Shown: positions 7,934 to 15,347, counted from the stretch's first letter. The stretch: 35,708 nucleotides of DNA from an uncultured Terriglobus sp. (GCA_937871605.1 CALMRM010000294.1:1-35708), one strand, 5' to 3'. Numbers and translations are program-made. The notes: a model not told the origin generated them from the sequence alone.

Positions 7934-9067
7934 CTAGCCGATGGTTGCCGATACCTGTGTGTCGGGTGCGCCGCCCGAAGGCGAGGAGGGTACCTGCCGC
8001 TCCGGGTTGCGCTTGCGGCCAAAGCGCTGCAGCACGGCCACGCGCAGCGGCTCCTCAATCCAGTGGAAGCACAGGAGACCCACTGCCACCGCGGCAGCTG
8101 GCACCGTGACTGTGATCAAGGCACGAACCGGTGCAGTGTCCGGCAGGTGCAGTCGTTGCAGCAGCAGCTTGGACACCGTGAGTACAAAGCTTTGCAACAG
8201 GTAGATGGAGTAGGAGGCATCGCCCAGCCGCACCAGCAACCTGCTGTCGAACAGCTTCGATGTGACCGGGCCGGCCGTGTACAGACCGGTCAGCAGTATC
8301 ATCAGCCCGGGAACCAGCAGCCAGAGCTCTGCAGACGGCACGTAGCACGCCAGCAGCAAGAGCGCCGCACCCGTGGCAGCAACGGCGTCGCTGTGTCGAA
8401 GAGTGCGGCCATGCAAGAGCCGGAACAGAACATAGCCGGCCAGAAACTCCGGCAGGATGCGCACGATCCCCAGGGTGTCCAGTTCCGTCCAGCGAACGTG
8501 GAACATGGGCTCAGCCAGACCCATGGCTGCCAGCAAGATGCACAACGCGGCGCATAGCCAAGGCGTGGAGACACGCCGCAGCCACACGAGCATGGGCACC
8601 AGCAGCACGGCATACGCAAACCACTCCGCGCTGACAGACCACGAGGGCACGTTCCAGCTCAGGTTCGAGGTCAGGCCGAATGCATGGAGCATCAACGCCG
8701 AGCACAGGGCCGACCACGCCGAGTACTCTGCGCCGGAGGTAAAGCGATAGTGCAGCGCGCGCAGCACCAGCACCATGACTGCTGTTGCGGCAAGCGTCAG
8801 AAGGTGTAGGGGGTAAATCTTGGCTAGACGCTGCACAAGAAACGCGCGGTACGCAGGCGGGTGGAAATGCCCCGGCATGCGGTCGGCGTACACCAGCGAG
8901 AGCACAAATCCGCTGAGGACAAAGAACAGGTCTACGCCAAAGTGGCCGTGTGCAATGACCTGCCCCAACCTGCCACGGACGGGGGTCGGCAGCACCTGCA
9001 GGTGAAACAGCACCACCCACAGCGCAGCAAAGCCACGCAGGCTGGTGAGCGCATCGATGCGACGCAT
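7934..9067 (-). CDS. Acyltransferase-3 family (OafA-like) membrane protein
   Basis: A 377-residue integral membrane O-acyltransferase. The N-terminus has IDALTSLRGFAALWVVLFHLQVL with the conserved Arg and catalytic-type His. GHFGVDLFFVLSGFVLSLVYADRM is the second signature, and about ten hydrophobic helices follow. The family transfers acetyl or other acyl groups onto extracellular carbohydrates, so it could decorate envelope glycans; the target is unknown. The C-terminal 30 residues are polar. It starts at ATG 9067, 6 bp after the stop of the threonine-aldolase-like gene, so the two are almost certainly co-transcribed. Confidence 0.9.
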   Translation of the reverse strand: MRRIDALTSLRGFAALWVVLFHLQVLPTPVRGRLGQVIAHGHFGVDLFFVLSGFVLSLVYADRMPGHFHPPAYRAFLVQRLAKIYPLHLLTLAATAVMVLVLRALHYRFTSGAEYSAWSALCSALMLHAFGLTSNLSWNVPSWSVSAEWFAYAVLLVPMLVWLRRVSTPWLCAALCILLAAMGLAEPMFHVRWTELDTLGIVRILPEFLAGYVLFRLLHGRTLRHSDAVAATGAALLLLACYVPSAELWLLVPGLMILLTGLYTAGPVTSKLFDSRLLVRLGDASYSIYLLQSFVLTVSKLLLQRLHLPDTAPVRALITVTVPAAAVAVGLLCFHWIEEPLRVAVLQRFGRKRNPERQVPSSPSGGAPDTQVSATIG

Positions 9068-9073
9068 GGGCGG

Positions 9074-10294
9074 CTAGCCCAGGAAGGCCGCAGCAATGGC
9101 AGCCGGACTCTGGTGCAGCAGCGTGTCGTTAAGGAAGAATGGCACCCGGCCGTCCTTGCCAATGCGCGCGAGGACATCTGCACTGGCCAGCCGTTGCTTT
9201 AACCCAGCGGCCTGCTGCGGTGTGGGTGTCACGTAGGCGATGTTGCTCTCGTTGGGGATGCGCTGCACGGTGTAGCCGCCTTGTTGCAGCTGGGCAAGCA
9301 CCTCGTTCGCAGCGGCGCGCGCCCGGGTAAAGCGGTCGTTAAAGCCGTTCAGCGCCTCCAGCGCGGGCAGCGCGGCTACCCAGCCGTGATAGATGAGGCC
9401 GCCAAAGACGTGCCGCAACTCGCGTGCCTGCGCCACCATCGGCATGGGACCTGCCAGCACCGCGCCAAAGGGCGCTCGAAGCGCTTTGTACAGGGAGCAG
9501 TAGACCGTGTCGAACTGCGCGGCGGTGCGCTTGAGGTCGAAGCCGGGCGTGCCCGTGAGCATGAACGCGCGGGCGCCATCCCAGTGCATGCCGATGCCCT
9601 TGCTCTTGGCTAGGGCGCACACCTTCTCCAGCGTGGCGAATGGGACCGACTCGCCATCGTGCCGCCGAACCGGGCTTTCGATGGAGATGGCACCCACTTT
9701 GATTGGGTAGGCGCGGTGCTCCGCGTCGTCGATGGCTGCGGAGAACTCTTCCAAGGTGGGTGCGGCTTTGCCGGCTGCTATGGGCTGCATGGTCAGGCCG
9801 CTCATGATGCTGGGCGCGTCACTCTCGTCGGCATACAGGTGGCTGTCCGTCTGCACAATGACGTGTCTGTGCTCGCCGCACAGGATGCGCACGGCCAGGT
9901 TGTTGGCCAGGGTGCCTGTGGGCAGAAAGCAGCAGTCTTCCTTGCCCAGCATCCCGGCGAACTTCTGCTCCAGCTCGGTGACAGCACCACCGGCCAGGTA
10001 GTTGTCCGCCTTCAGGTCGTGCTTCTGCACGGCCTCGGTCAGCACGCGCAGGTAGTCGGCCTGCGAGACGGGTGCCGCATCGCCTGCCAGGAAGACAGTC
10101 CTGGCCGTGATGGGCATGGCCGCGACTGGCGAGGCAGCAGCAGGCGGCCTGGAACCCTTCTCGGAAGGCGGCGGTGCCGGCTGGTATTGTTGCGCCAACA
10201 GCGTGGGCAGAGCGGCCTGCGCCATGGCCAGGGCGGCTGCGGCACTGGGCGCGGTGCCCAGCAGAAACGATCTCCGGTTTACCTGGGCCGTCAT
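9074..10294 (-). CDS. Tat-exported threonine-aldolase-like PLP enzyme
   Basis: A 406-residue protein of the beta-eliminating lyase / threonine aldolase family (PLP fold type I). The N-terminus reads NRRSFLLGTAPSAAAALAMA, a twin-arginine signal (R7-R8) followed by a hydrophobic stretch, so it is predicted to be exported folded. The catalytic domain begins near residue 65. FLPTGTLANNLAVRILCGEH and HWDGARAFMLTG are cofactor-contacting blocks. The PLP lysine is probably K269 in YCSLYKALRAPFGAVLAGP. Cytoplasmic family members cleave beta-hydroxy amino acids to glycine; export of one is unusual, and the substrate here is unknown. It is the first gene of an operon with an acyltransferase and has a 14-bp palindrome upstream. 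Confidence 0.85.
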   Translation of the reverse strand: MTAQVNRRSFLLGTAPSAAAALAMAQAALPTLLAQQYQPAPPPSEKGSRPPAAASPVAAMPITARTVFLAGDAAPVSQADYLRVLTEAVQKHDLKADNYLAGGAVTELEQKFAGMLGKEDCCFLPTGTLANNLAVRILCGEHRHVIVQTDSHLYADESDAPSIMSGLTMQPIAAGKAAPTLEEFSAAIDDAEHRAYPIKVGAISIESPVRRHDGESVPFATLEKVCALAKSKGIGMHWDGARAFMLTGTPGFDLKRTAAQFDTVYCSLYKALRAPFGAVLAGPMPMVAQARELRHVFGGLIYHGWVAALPALEALNGFNDRFTRARAAANEVLAQLQQGGYTVQRIPNESNIAYVTPTPQQAAGLKQRLASADVLARIGKDGRVPFFLNDTLLHQSPAAIAAAFLG

Positions 10295-10332
10295 AGAGTC
10301 CTTGAAAACTAGCTCACTTGGATAGCGTCAAC

Positions 10333-10346
10333 GGGTTCGCGAACCC
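10333..10346. promoter_or_regulatory. 14-bp perfect palindrome upstream of the Tat-PLP gene
   Basis: GGGTTCGCGAACCC is an uninterrupted palindrome 39 bp before the start codon at 10294. Its size and position fit an operator for a dimeric regulator (inference). Confidence 0.45.
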
Positions 10347-10505
10347 TGTCATGTCCTGTAAAGCAGAAGGATACACACGAGCCTAGCAGTAACTGTCACA
10401 TAGTAGGCAGACGCGTTGGCTGAACTCTGGGGATGATGCGGTGTACCACCTGCTTCACCTGAAGGGCGAGCTGCGACGACGTTCTGCGCTGAGGAGAGTT
10501 CTACG

Positions 10506-11048
10506 ATGGCACACGGACACAACGAGGTTCAGGAAACGGATGGCACCTTTACCCTGCGCGATGCGCAGCTGGTGCAGGCCCCCATCGACCGGTGTTTTCA
10601 GCTGTCTTGCTCGCTGGAACTGGTGCACCAGGAGCTGGGCATGACCGCCGTTGGCGAGAAGAAGACAGGGCTGGTTACAGGCAATGACATTATTCGATGG
10701 GAGGGCTGGCAATTGGGCTTGAAGCACTTTCACGTGTCACACATCTCCGGCTTCGACTGGCCCGTGTTCCTTCAGGACACCATGCTGGATGGCCGTTTCA
10801 AAACCTTTCAGCACGACCACCACTTTCGCGAGGTATCTGCCAGAGCGCAGGGCTCTACATGGACGCAGCTGGAGGATGAGCTGCGCTTTTCCCTGCCCTT
10901 TGGCGTGGTAGGACGCATGGTGGCCCGGCGGATCATGGTGCCTCACATTCGCAAGCTGCTGCGCAGCCGCTTCGAGCGCATCCGGCGCATCGCCGAGGGC
11001 AACGACTGGCAGCAGTACCTGCCACCGCAGCCCTGCCCCACAACGTAG
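10506..11048 (+). CDS. SRPBCC-family (cyclase/dehydrase-like) protein
   Basis: A 180-residue soluble protein with the START/Bet v1-like pattern. An N-terminal strand (FTLRDAQLVQAPIDRCFQLSCSLELV) is followed by a central ISGFDWPVFLQDTML block. FQHDHHFREV and a strand with WTQLEDELRFSLPFGVVGRM come next, then a long C-terminal helix with many Arg residues (HIRKLLRSRFERIRRIA). Such proteins bind hydrophobic ligands or help assemble lipid-derived products; no specific ligand can be named. It starts at ATG 10506 with GAGGAGAG about 8 bases upstream. The oxidoreductase gene follows 40 bp later on the same strand, so co-transcription is likely. Confidence 0.8.
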   Translation: MAHGHNEVQETDGTFTLRDAQLVQAPIDRCFQLSCSLELVHQELGMTAVGEKKTGLVTGNDIIRWEGWQLGLKHFHVSHISGFDWPVFLQDTMLDGRFKTFQHDHHFREVSARAQGSTWTQLEDELRFSLPFGVVGRMVARRIMVPHIRKLLRSRFERIRRIAEGNDWQQYLPPQPCPTT

Positions 11049-11088
11049 CAGAGCGCAGGCGCATCATCACGTGGGGTAAGGTAACACC

Positions 11089-12003
11089 ATGAAAGCCATC
11101 CGCCTGCACGAGTACGGTCCAGCCAAAAACCTGAAGTACGAGACCAACGTGCCCGACCCAAAGCTGGCAGAAGACGATGTCTTGGTGGCCACGGCTGCTG
11201 CCGGCGTCAATCCGATCGACTGGAAGATGCGTTCCGGTGCCGCCAGGGAGCGGTTTCCGGTCACGTTCCCGGCCATCCTGGGCCGCGATGTGAGCGGGCT
11301 TGTGCGCGCAGTTGGCAGCAACGTGCAGGGTGTGGCCGTGGGCGACCGGGTGATGGCGCTGAGCACGGAGACCTACGCGGAGTTGGTGTCGGTCAAGGCC
11401 GCTGACCTGAGCCATGTGCCGGAAGGCGTGAGCATCACCGATGCCGCTGCACTGCCGCTGGTCATCTGCACGGGCGAGCAGCTGGTGCGCGAGGCGTGCG
11501 AGCTGCAGGCAGGGCAGTCGGTGCTGGTGACGGGCGCGCTGGGCGGCGTGGGCCGAGTGGCCGTACACACCGCCAGGAAGATGGGTGCCAAGGTCATCGC
11601 GGGTGTTCGTAAAAAGGACCTGGACCGCGCGAAGGAACTGGGCGTAGAGGCAGTCGCTCTGGACGATAAAGACGCGCTCGAGAGGCTGGGCCGCGTGGAC
11701 GCCATTGCCGACACGCTGGGCGACAAGGTCACTACGCCGCTGCTGAACCACATTCGCCTGGGCGGCGTCTGCGGCACGGTGGTTACACCGCCGCCAGACT
11801 GCTCACTGCACCCGGAGATCAAGCTGAAGCGCATGGTGGCTCACCCCGATCCGGCCAAGGTCCGCGAGTTTACCGAGGACTTCCGCGACGGCACCTTCGT
11901 TCTGCCCATCGCACGCAACTTCCGGCTGGACGAGGCAGCAGAAGCGCAGAGCTTTGCCGAGGACGGTGGCGCGGGAGGTAAGGTGCTGCTGCTGGTGGTG
12001 TAG
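11089..12003 (+). CDS. NAD(P)-dependent MDR oxidoreductase (quinone-reductase type)
   Basis: A 304-residue medium-chain dehydrogenase/reductase. The N-terminal GroES-like domain contains AAGVNPIDWKMRSGAAR and PAILGRDVSGLVRAVG. The Rossmann domain starts at VLVTGALGGVGRVAVHTARKMGAKVIAGVRKKD (near residue 145), with an AxxGVG-type nucleotide loop. The structural zinc cysteines are absent and the length is short, typical of the zinc-independent quinone oxidoreductase group. The substrate is unknown. It starts at ATG 11089 after a GGGGTAAGG purine stretch. Its stop lies 50 bp before the AT-rich cassette, so it marks the left border of that insert. Confidence 0.9.
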   Translation: MKAIRLHEYGPAKNLKYETNVPDPKLAEDDVLVATAAAGVNPIDWKMRSGAARERFPVTFPAILGRDVSGLVRAVGSNVQGVAVGDRVMALSTETYAELVSVKAADLSHVPEGVSITDAAALPLVICTGEQLVREACELQAGQSVLVTGALGGVGRVAVHTARKMGAKVIAGVRKKDLDRAKELGVEAVALDDKDALERLGRVDAIADTLGDKVTTPLLNHIRLGGVCGTVVTPPPDCSLHPEIKLKRMVAHPDPAKVREFTEDFRDGTFVLPIARNFRLDEAAEAQSFAEDGGAGGKVLLLVV

Positions 12004-12027
12004 GGCGATATGTCGCTTGCATTCCCT

Positions 12028-12033
12028 TATACT
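12028..12033 (+). promoter_or_regulatory. Possible -10 element of the PIN cassette
   Basis: TATACT (consensus TATAAT) lies 20 bp before the first start codon of the cassette. No good -35 is seen 16-18 bp upstream, so this is a weak call. Confidence 0.35.
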
Positions 12034-12041
12034 GTCGAGCA

Positions 12042-12077
12042 GCGGAGGTATGCATGGAAAAGTCGATATACCTCCGT
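12042..12077 (+). promoter_or_regulatory. RBS-sequestering hairpin of the cassette's first gene
   Basis: CGGAGGTAT at 12043-12051 is exactly complementary to ATACCTCCG at 12068-12076; G-U pairs extend the stem by one at each end (12042-12052 with 12067-12077). The left arm contains the ribosome-binding site GGAGGT and the right arm lies in codons 5-8. The start codon 12054-12056 falls in the 14-base loop. This predicts repressible or temperature-sensitive translation; function is inferred only. Confidence 0.55.
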
Positions 12078-12848
12078 ATCGGCAACAGCAACAAAGTAGT
12101 ATTGCCTGACCTCATCAGCTCTCTGAGTGGATTCCTGCAGCTACTACGTGACTTCGACGCGGCTGTTTCTGGGCAGTCTGCTGGTACGCAGCAGTGGGAG
12201 GTCACGTCTCTCACAAAGAATAGTTCTGTCGTTATTGGCGTAACGCCCTACACGAAGCCTCAAATGGACGATTACAGCGAGGCTATCGAGACAGAACTGT
12301 TGGAAAGCTCCTCCGCTCTCACCCACAAAAAGGAACGAACGGCCAAAATGTCCGACTCGGCACTGGTCGGCATCGGTAAGCTCGCCAAGTTGAGCAAAAA
12401 ACTCGGCCCATCTGCAATCTTTATTCCGGCAAACGGACGACCTAAGCGTGAATCAGTCATCAGCGAATCGACAATGCGTATCGTTCAGGAGATGACTGGC
12501 GTGCAATATCAAGCGTTCGGCGCCATAAGCGGGGCCTTGGATGCAATCACCGTGCATGGGAAAAGCGAGTTTCGCATTTGGGATGAAGTTTCTGGGAAGG
12601 TCGTTCGCTGCAAATACTCTGACGATCTGGAGCCGCGCATCGTTAGGATGTTACGTAAAACGGTCACTGTATCCGGGATGATTTCCTCTAATGCTGTGGG
12701 GAATCCCATCTCAGTTGAAGTTGAGGATCTTCATGAAAAACCTGTGGATCATCAGTTACCGTCGATTCGACAGATGGCAGGTCTTATTAAGGACTACACG
12801 GGCGGCAGGCGGCTGAAAGACTTTCTGTCGGAGATTGCGGATGACTAA
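12054..12848 (+). CDS. Unknown protein upstream of PIN nuclease, candidate antitoxin
   Basis: 264 residues; I do not recognise the family. The N-terminal third is mixed helix/strand (SIYLRIGNSNKVVLPDLIS), the middle is Lys/Ser-rich, and no signal peptide or membrane segment is seen. Residues about 153-225 alternate hydrophobic strands and turns (GALDAITVHGKSEFRIWD, then KTVTVSGMISSNAVGNPI), which resembles an OB-fold-like nucleic-acid-binding pattern; this is an impression, not a match. No ribbon-helix-helix, AbrB, Phd or HTH antitoxin domain is visible. Its stop overlaps the start of the PIN gene (ATGACTAA), so the two are translationally coupled. Antitoxin-before-toxin order suggests it restrains the nuclease. 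Base composition is clearly lower in GC than its neighbours. Confidence 0.7.
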   Translation: MEKSIYLRIGNSNKVVLPDLISSLSGFLQLLRDFDAAVSGQSAGTQQWEVTSLTKNSSVVIGVTPYTKPQMDDYSEAIETELLESSSALTHKKERTAKMSDSALVGIGKLAKLSKKLGPSAIFIPANGRPKRESVISESTMRIVQEMTGVQYQAFGAISGALDAITVHGKSEFRIWDEVSGKVVRCKYSDDLEPRIVRMLRKTVTVSGMISSNAVGNPISVEVEDLHEKPVDHQLPSIRQMAGLIKDYTGGRRLKDFLSEIADD

Positions 12849-13431
12849 TCGGCGCAAGCTCTACTGGGATTCAAACTGCTTCATTGCGTACATCAGTAGT
12901 GCCCACCCGTCCGAGGCACAACGCGCCTTAATCTGTGTCGATGTGCTTGAGAATGCCCAGCGGAACACAGTGGAGGTGTGGACTTCCGTGTTTAGTATTG
13001 CGGAAGTCATTCGCCGTAAACTTCCGCCTTCAAAGACCAAACCGTTGCCTCGTTGGACAAAGACCATTCAAGAGAAAGCTCCTGAAACACTGCCGCGTTT
13101 ACAGGAGTTGTGGGACTTTCATACTCGAAAGACCGCAGGTACAAAGGCTCTTAAACCAGAAGAAGTCACCCAGCTGCAAGATATGTTCTCTTGGATTTTT
13201 CTTGGCAAAATACAGCTTGACGAACGTATAGCTCGTAAAGCTGTTTCTTTGTCTCAGAAGTATGGACTGAAGGCTCCGGATGCTATCCACGCGGCTTCGG
13301 CACTAGAACGTGGCTGTGATTGCATTCAAACTTTTGACACAGATTACAGTTCAATTTCTCACCTCATCTCCATTGAAGAGCCCTCACAAATCTCAGCCCA
13401 AAGTAGCTTTCCTGGAATGGGTACACCTTAG
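12841..13431 (+). CDS. PIN-domain nuclease (VapC-like), probable toxin
   Basis: A 196-residue PIN-domain protein. The acidic active-site set is visible: D10 in LYWDSNCF, E55 in SVFSIAEVIRR, D147 in KAPDAIHAASA, and D166/D168 in FDTDY. These residues bind Mg/Mn for RNA cleavage in VapC toxins. It is longer than typical VapC (about 130-140), the extra length lying between E55 and D147 and including a Lys/Pro-rich stretch. ATG 12841 is chosen over TTG 12835: GGAG lies about 7 bases upstream and it gives an 8-base overlap with the preceding stop. The stop codon lies 2 bp from the stop of the convergent SPFH gene. Low GC supports transfer. Confidence 0.85.
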   Translation: MTNRRKLYWDSNCFIAYISSAHPSEAQRALICVDVLENAQRNTVEVWTSVFSIAEVIRRKLPPSKTKPLPRWTKTIQEKAPETLPRLQELWDFHTRKTAGTKALKPEEVTQLQDMFSWIFLGKIQLDERIARKAVSLSQKYGLKAPDAIHAASALERGCDCIQTFDTDYSSISHLISIEEPSQISAQSSFPGMGTP

Positions 13432-13433
13432 GC

Positions 13434-14408
13434 TTAAGTGTCAGCTGCTACGTCTGTACTATAGGGCTGCGCTAGTGTTGATTTCTCGCCGCGTGTAGCA
13501 CGGTGCGTGCCGCCGCGCAGCCCGGCTAGGATCTGCTGCAGAAAGTCGTTGGCTGCGCCAGGGTTGTTGGGCAGGAACAGCGTATTGGTGCCGCTGCGAA
13601 CGCCGATGTCTTTGAGCGTGTCGAAGTACTGCGTGAGCAGCACCAGCGCCATCACGTCCTCGGCAGTGGCGCCGGGCACGGCCTCGCGAAAGTGCTCAAT
13701 GCTGGCGCGCAGGCCGTCGATGATGGCCTGCCGTTCAGACGCGATGCCCTTGCCCTGCAGCGCTTTGCTCTCTGCTTCGGCTTCGGCCTGCTTCACTTTC
13801 AAAATCTTTTCTGCCTCGCCCTTGGCCATGGCCGCCACCTGGCTGCGCTGCGCGGCATTGATGTCGTTCATGGCGGACTTCACCTTGGCATCCGGGATGA
13901 TGTCCGTGACCAGCGCCGTAAGGATGTTGAAGCCAAACTCGCGCATGGTGGCATCCAGCTCGACCTTGACGGCGATGCTGATGCCACTCATCTGCTCGAA
14001 CGTCTCGTCGAGCGTCAGCTTGGGCACGTGGCCCAGAATGCTGTTGAAGACGAAGCTCTCGATTTGCTTTTGGGGGCGCGACAGACGGTAGAAGGCGTCG
14101 AAGATCTTGTCGTCGAGTACCTGGTATTGAATGCTGACAGGGATCTGCACAAAGACGTTATCGCGCGTTTTGGTTTCCACCGCAAACTGCGCCTGCTGCA
14201 CCTGCAGGTCGACAAAGAAGACGCGCTCCGCGTAGGGGATGAGCAGGTGGATACCCGGCCGGGCGACGCGGTGGAACTTGCCAAAGCGCTCCACCACACC
14301 TGCCTGCGAGGTGCGCACGGTGTACAGCGTTTTAAGCAGCGTGACGATAACAATGATGGCGACAATGAGCAGGAGAACGCCTGCCACTGGACCGAACGAT
14401 CCATCCAT
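13434..14408 (-). CDS. SPFH/band-7 (stomatin-like) membrane protein
   Basis: A 324-residue protein. One N-terminal membrane helix (GVLLLIVAIIVIVTLLKTLY, about residues 9-29) is followed by an SPFH domain: GVVERFGKFHRVARPGIHLLIPY, KTRDNVFVQIPVSIQYQV, then MREFGFNILTALVTDIIPDAKV. A charged coiled coil (AKGEAEKILKVKQAEAEAES) and a C-terminal oligomerisation part complete the family layout. Such proteins form membrane rings or microdomains and often modulate proteases. ATG 14408 is chosen over the longer frame (to 14471) because GGAGGGG lies 9 bases upstream. The last dozen or so codons run into the AT-richer DNA that borders the PIN cassette. Confidence 0.92.
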   Translation of the reverse strand: MDGSFGPVAGVLLLIVAIIVIVTLLKTLYTVRTSQAGVVERFGKFHRVARPGIHLLIPYAERVFFVDLQVQQAQFAVETKTRDNVFVQIPVSIQYQVLDDKIFDAFYRLSRPQKQIESFVFNSILGHVPKLTLDETFEQMSGISIAVKVELDATMREFGFNILTALVTDIIPDAKVKSAMNDINAAQRSQVAAMAKGEAEKILKVKQAEAEAESKALQGKGIASERQAIIDGLRASIEHFREAVPGATAEDVMALVLLTQYFDTLKDIGVRSGTNTLFLPNNPGAANDFLQQILAGLRGGTHRATRGEKSTLAQPYSTDVAADT

Positions 14409-14473
14409 GAGGAGCGGCCCCTCCGGACCGTAGACGAACAACGTAGTCCAACGATACGCCTGGCGCAGCAACA

Positions 14474-14498
14474 GCCTGAAACCGATGTGGCTTCAGGC
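14474..14498. terminator. Possible hairpin downstream of the 14521-15042 gene
   Basis: GCCTGAA (14474-14480) and TTCAGGC (14492-14498) are exact inverted repeats with an 11-base loop. They lie between the stop of the 14521-15042 gene and the SPFH start. There is no U-tract, so a terminator role is tentative. Confidence 0.3.
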
Positions 14499-14520
14499 CG
14501 TGGCTGCGAGCCCGCTGGCA

Positions 14521-15042
14521 TTACTGGCCAGAGACGGCGTTGTCCTCTGCGTGCATATCCGGTTCGCGTGCGTCTGCAACCTGCAGCGTGGGTACCTCAC
14601 GCTTTGGCTGCACGTTCGGAATGGGTGCGGGCGTTACGCCGATGCCGGGCTGCGTCAAGCGGCCAGGTACGCCAACCAGGGCGGTGTTCAGCAACCGGGC
14701 CGCCGTGCCGTCCTGCTCTGCCAAGTGGCTGCCACGGATAAAGGTGACCTGCTGTTCCCGGTCGGTCTGAAAGTCGACGTTGTGCAGCGCCGTGGCTGCC
14801 TGGCTGGTCAGGGCGGCCACGTCTTGCCAGCTGCTCTCGTCACAGACGATGAGAAAGTGCCAGCCGCTGGGTGCGCCACGACGCCGCACGGCCTCGCGGA
14901 CTTCGGTCATCTTGGCGCGGCAGCTGGTCACCTCCGCCGGCGAAAGGTGGTCCAGGTCGCCACCCACGCAGAAGTGGGTTTGAGCGATGGCGGGAAGGGC
15001 GGCGGTGAGCAGGGCGGCAAACAGGTTCAGGGTGCGCGGCAT
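14521..15042 (-). CDS. Secreted protein of unknown function
   Basis: A 173-residue protein with a signal sequence (LNLFAALLTAALPAIAQ, cleavage probably before THFCVGGDL). The mature part begins with HFCVGGDLDHLSPAEVTSCRAKM and has three cysteines near its N-terminus (HFCVG, TSCRA, IVCDES). The C-terminal 60 residues are Pro-rich and likely flexible. I do not recognise a family. ATG 15042 is chosen because GGAG lies 7 bases upstream and the signal peptide follows; the longer frame to 15147 has none. It is transcribed in the same direction as the SPFH gene, with a 112-bp gap. Confidence 0.7.
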   Translation of the reverse strand: MPRTLNLFAALLTAALPAIAQTHFCVGGDLDHLSPAEVTSCRAKMTEVREAVRRRGAPSGWHFLIVCDESSWQDVAALTSQAATALHNVDFQTDREQQVTFIRGSHLAEQDGTAARLLNTALVGVPGRLTQPGIGVTPAPIPNVQPKREVPTLQVADAREPDMHAEDNAVSGQ

Positions 15043-15347
15043 AGAAAGGCTCCAGAAACGGCCAAGTGGTCTACCCCTGTTTTCGGCTGCCGCAGGCGTG
15101 CCATAAGCCCGTTTTGGCACTTTGCCCCCATTTAAGACAGGGCACATTCGCCTCGCTCCAATTCATGTCGCCTACACAGCTGCCGATGACTCAAGTAGCA
15201 GGGCCAGATTGGGAACAGTGACAGGACCCAGACTAGGAACGTCAATCTGGTTTAGCTAACCCGTTCGTATTCATTGATAGAAAGGAAGACTTCCTTTCCT
15301 ATAGGCTGTGAGTAAGGCCGAATCTTTCGTAATCGTGTTGAGGTGGT
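15043..15347. promoter_or_regulatory. 305-bp divergent intergenic region with two inverted repeats
   Basis: The region lies between the start of the secreted-protein gene (minus) and the PEP-CTERM gene (plus). It holds an 8-bp inverted repeat (CCAGATTG 15204-15211, CAATCTGG 15243-15250) and a compact dyad at 15280-15298. It should carry promoters for both genes, but none can be pinned down. Confidence 0.4.
15280..15298. promoter_or_regulatory. 19-bp dyad upstream of the PEP-CTERM gene
   Basis: GAAAGGAAG and CTTCCTTTC are exact inverted 9-mers separated by a single A. With one bulge the symmetry extends to ATAG/CTAT on the flanks. One-base separation makes a hairpin unlikely to form, so a protein-binding operator is the better reading (inference). 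It lies 50 bp before the start codon at 15348. Confidence 0.45.

Noticed and set aside
13692..14741. Long plus-strand open frame (349 codons) opposite the SPFH gene
   Set aside because: Its product is Arg/Gln/His-rich without motifs, while the minus strand codes a clear SPFH domain.
15204..15250. Insertion-sequence remnant bounded by CCAGATTG repeats
   Set aside because: Only 8-bp arms, no target duplication and no transposase; kept only as an inverted repeat.
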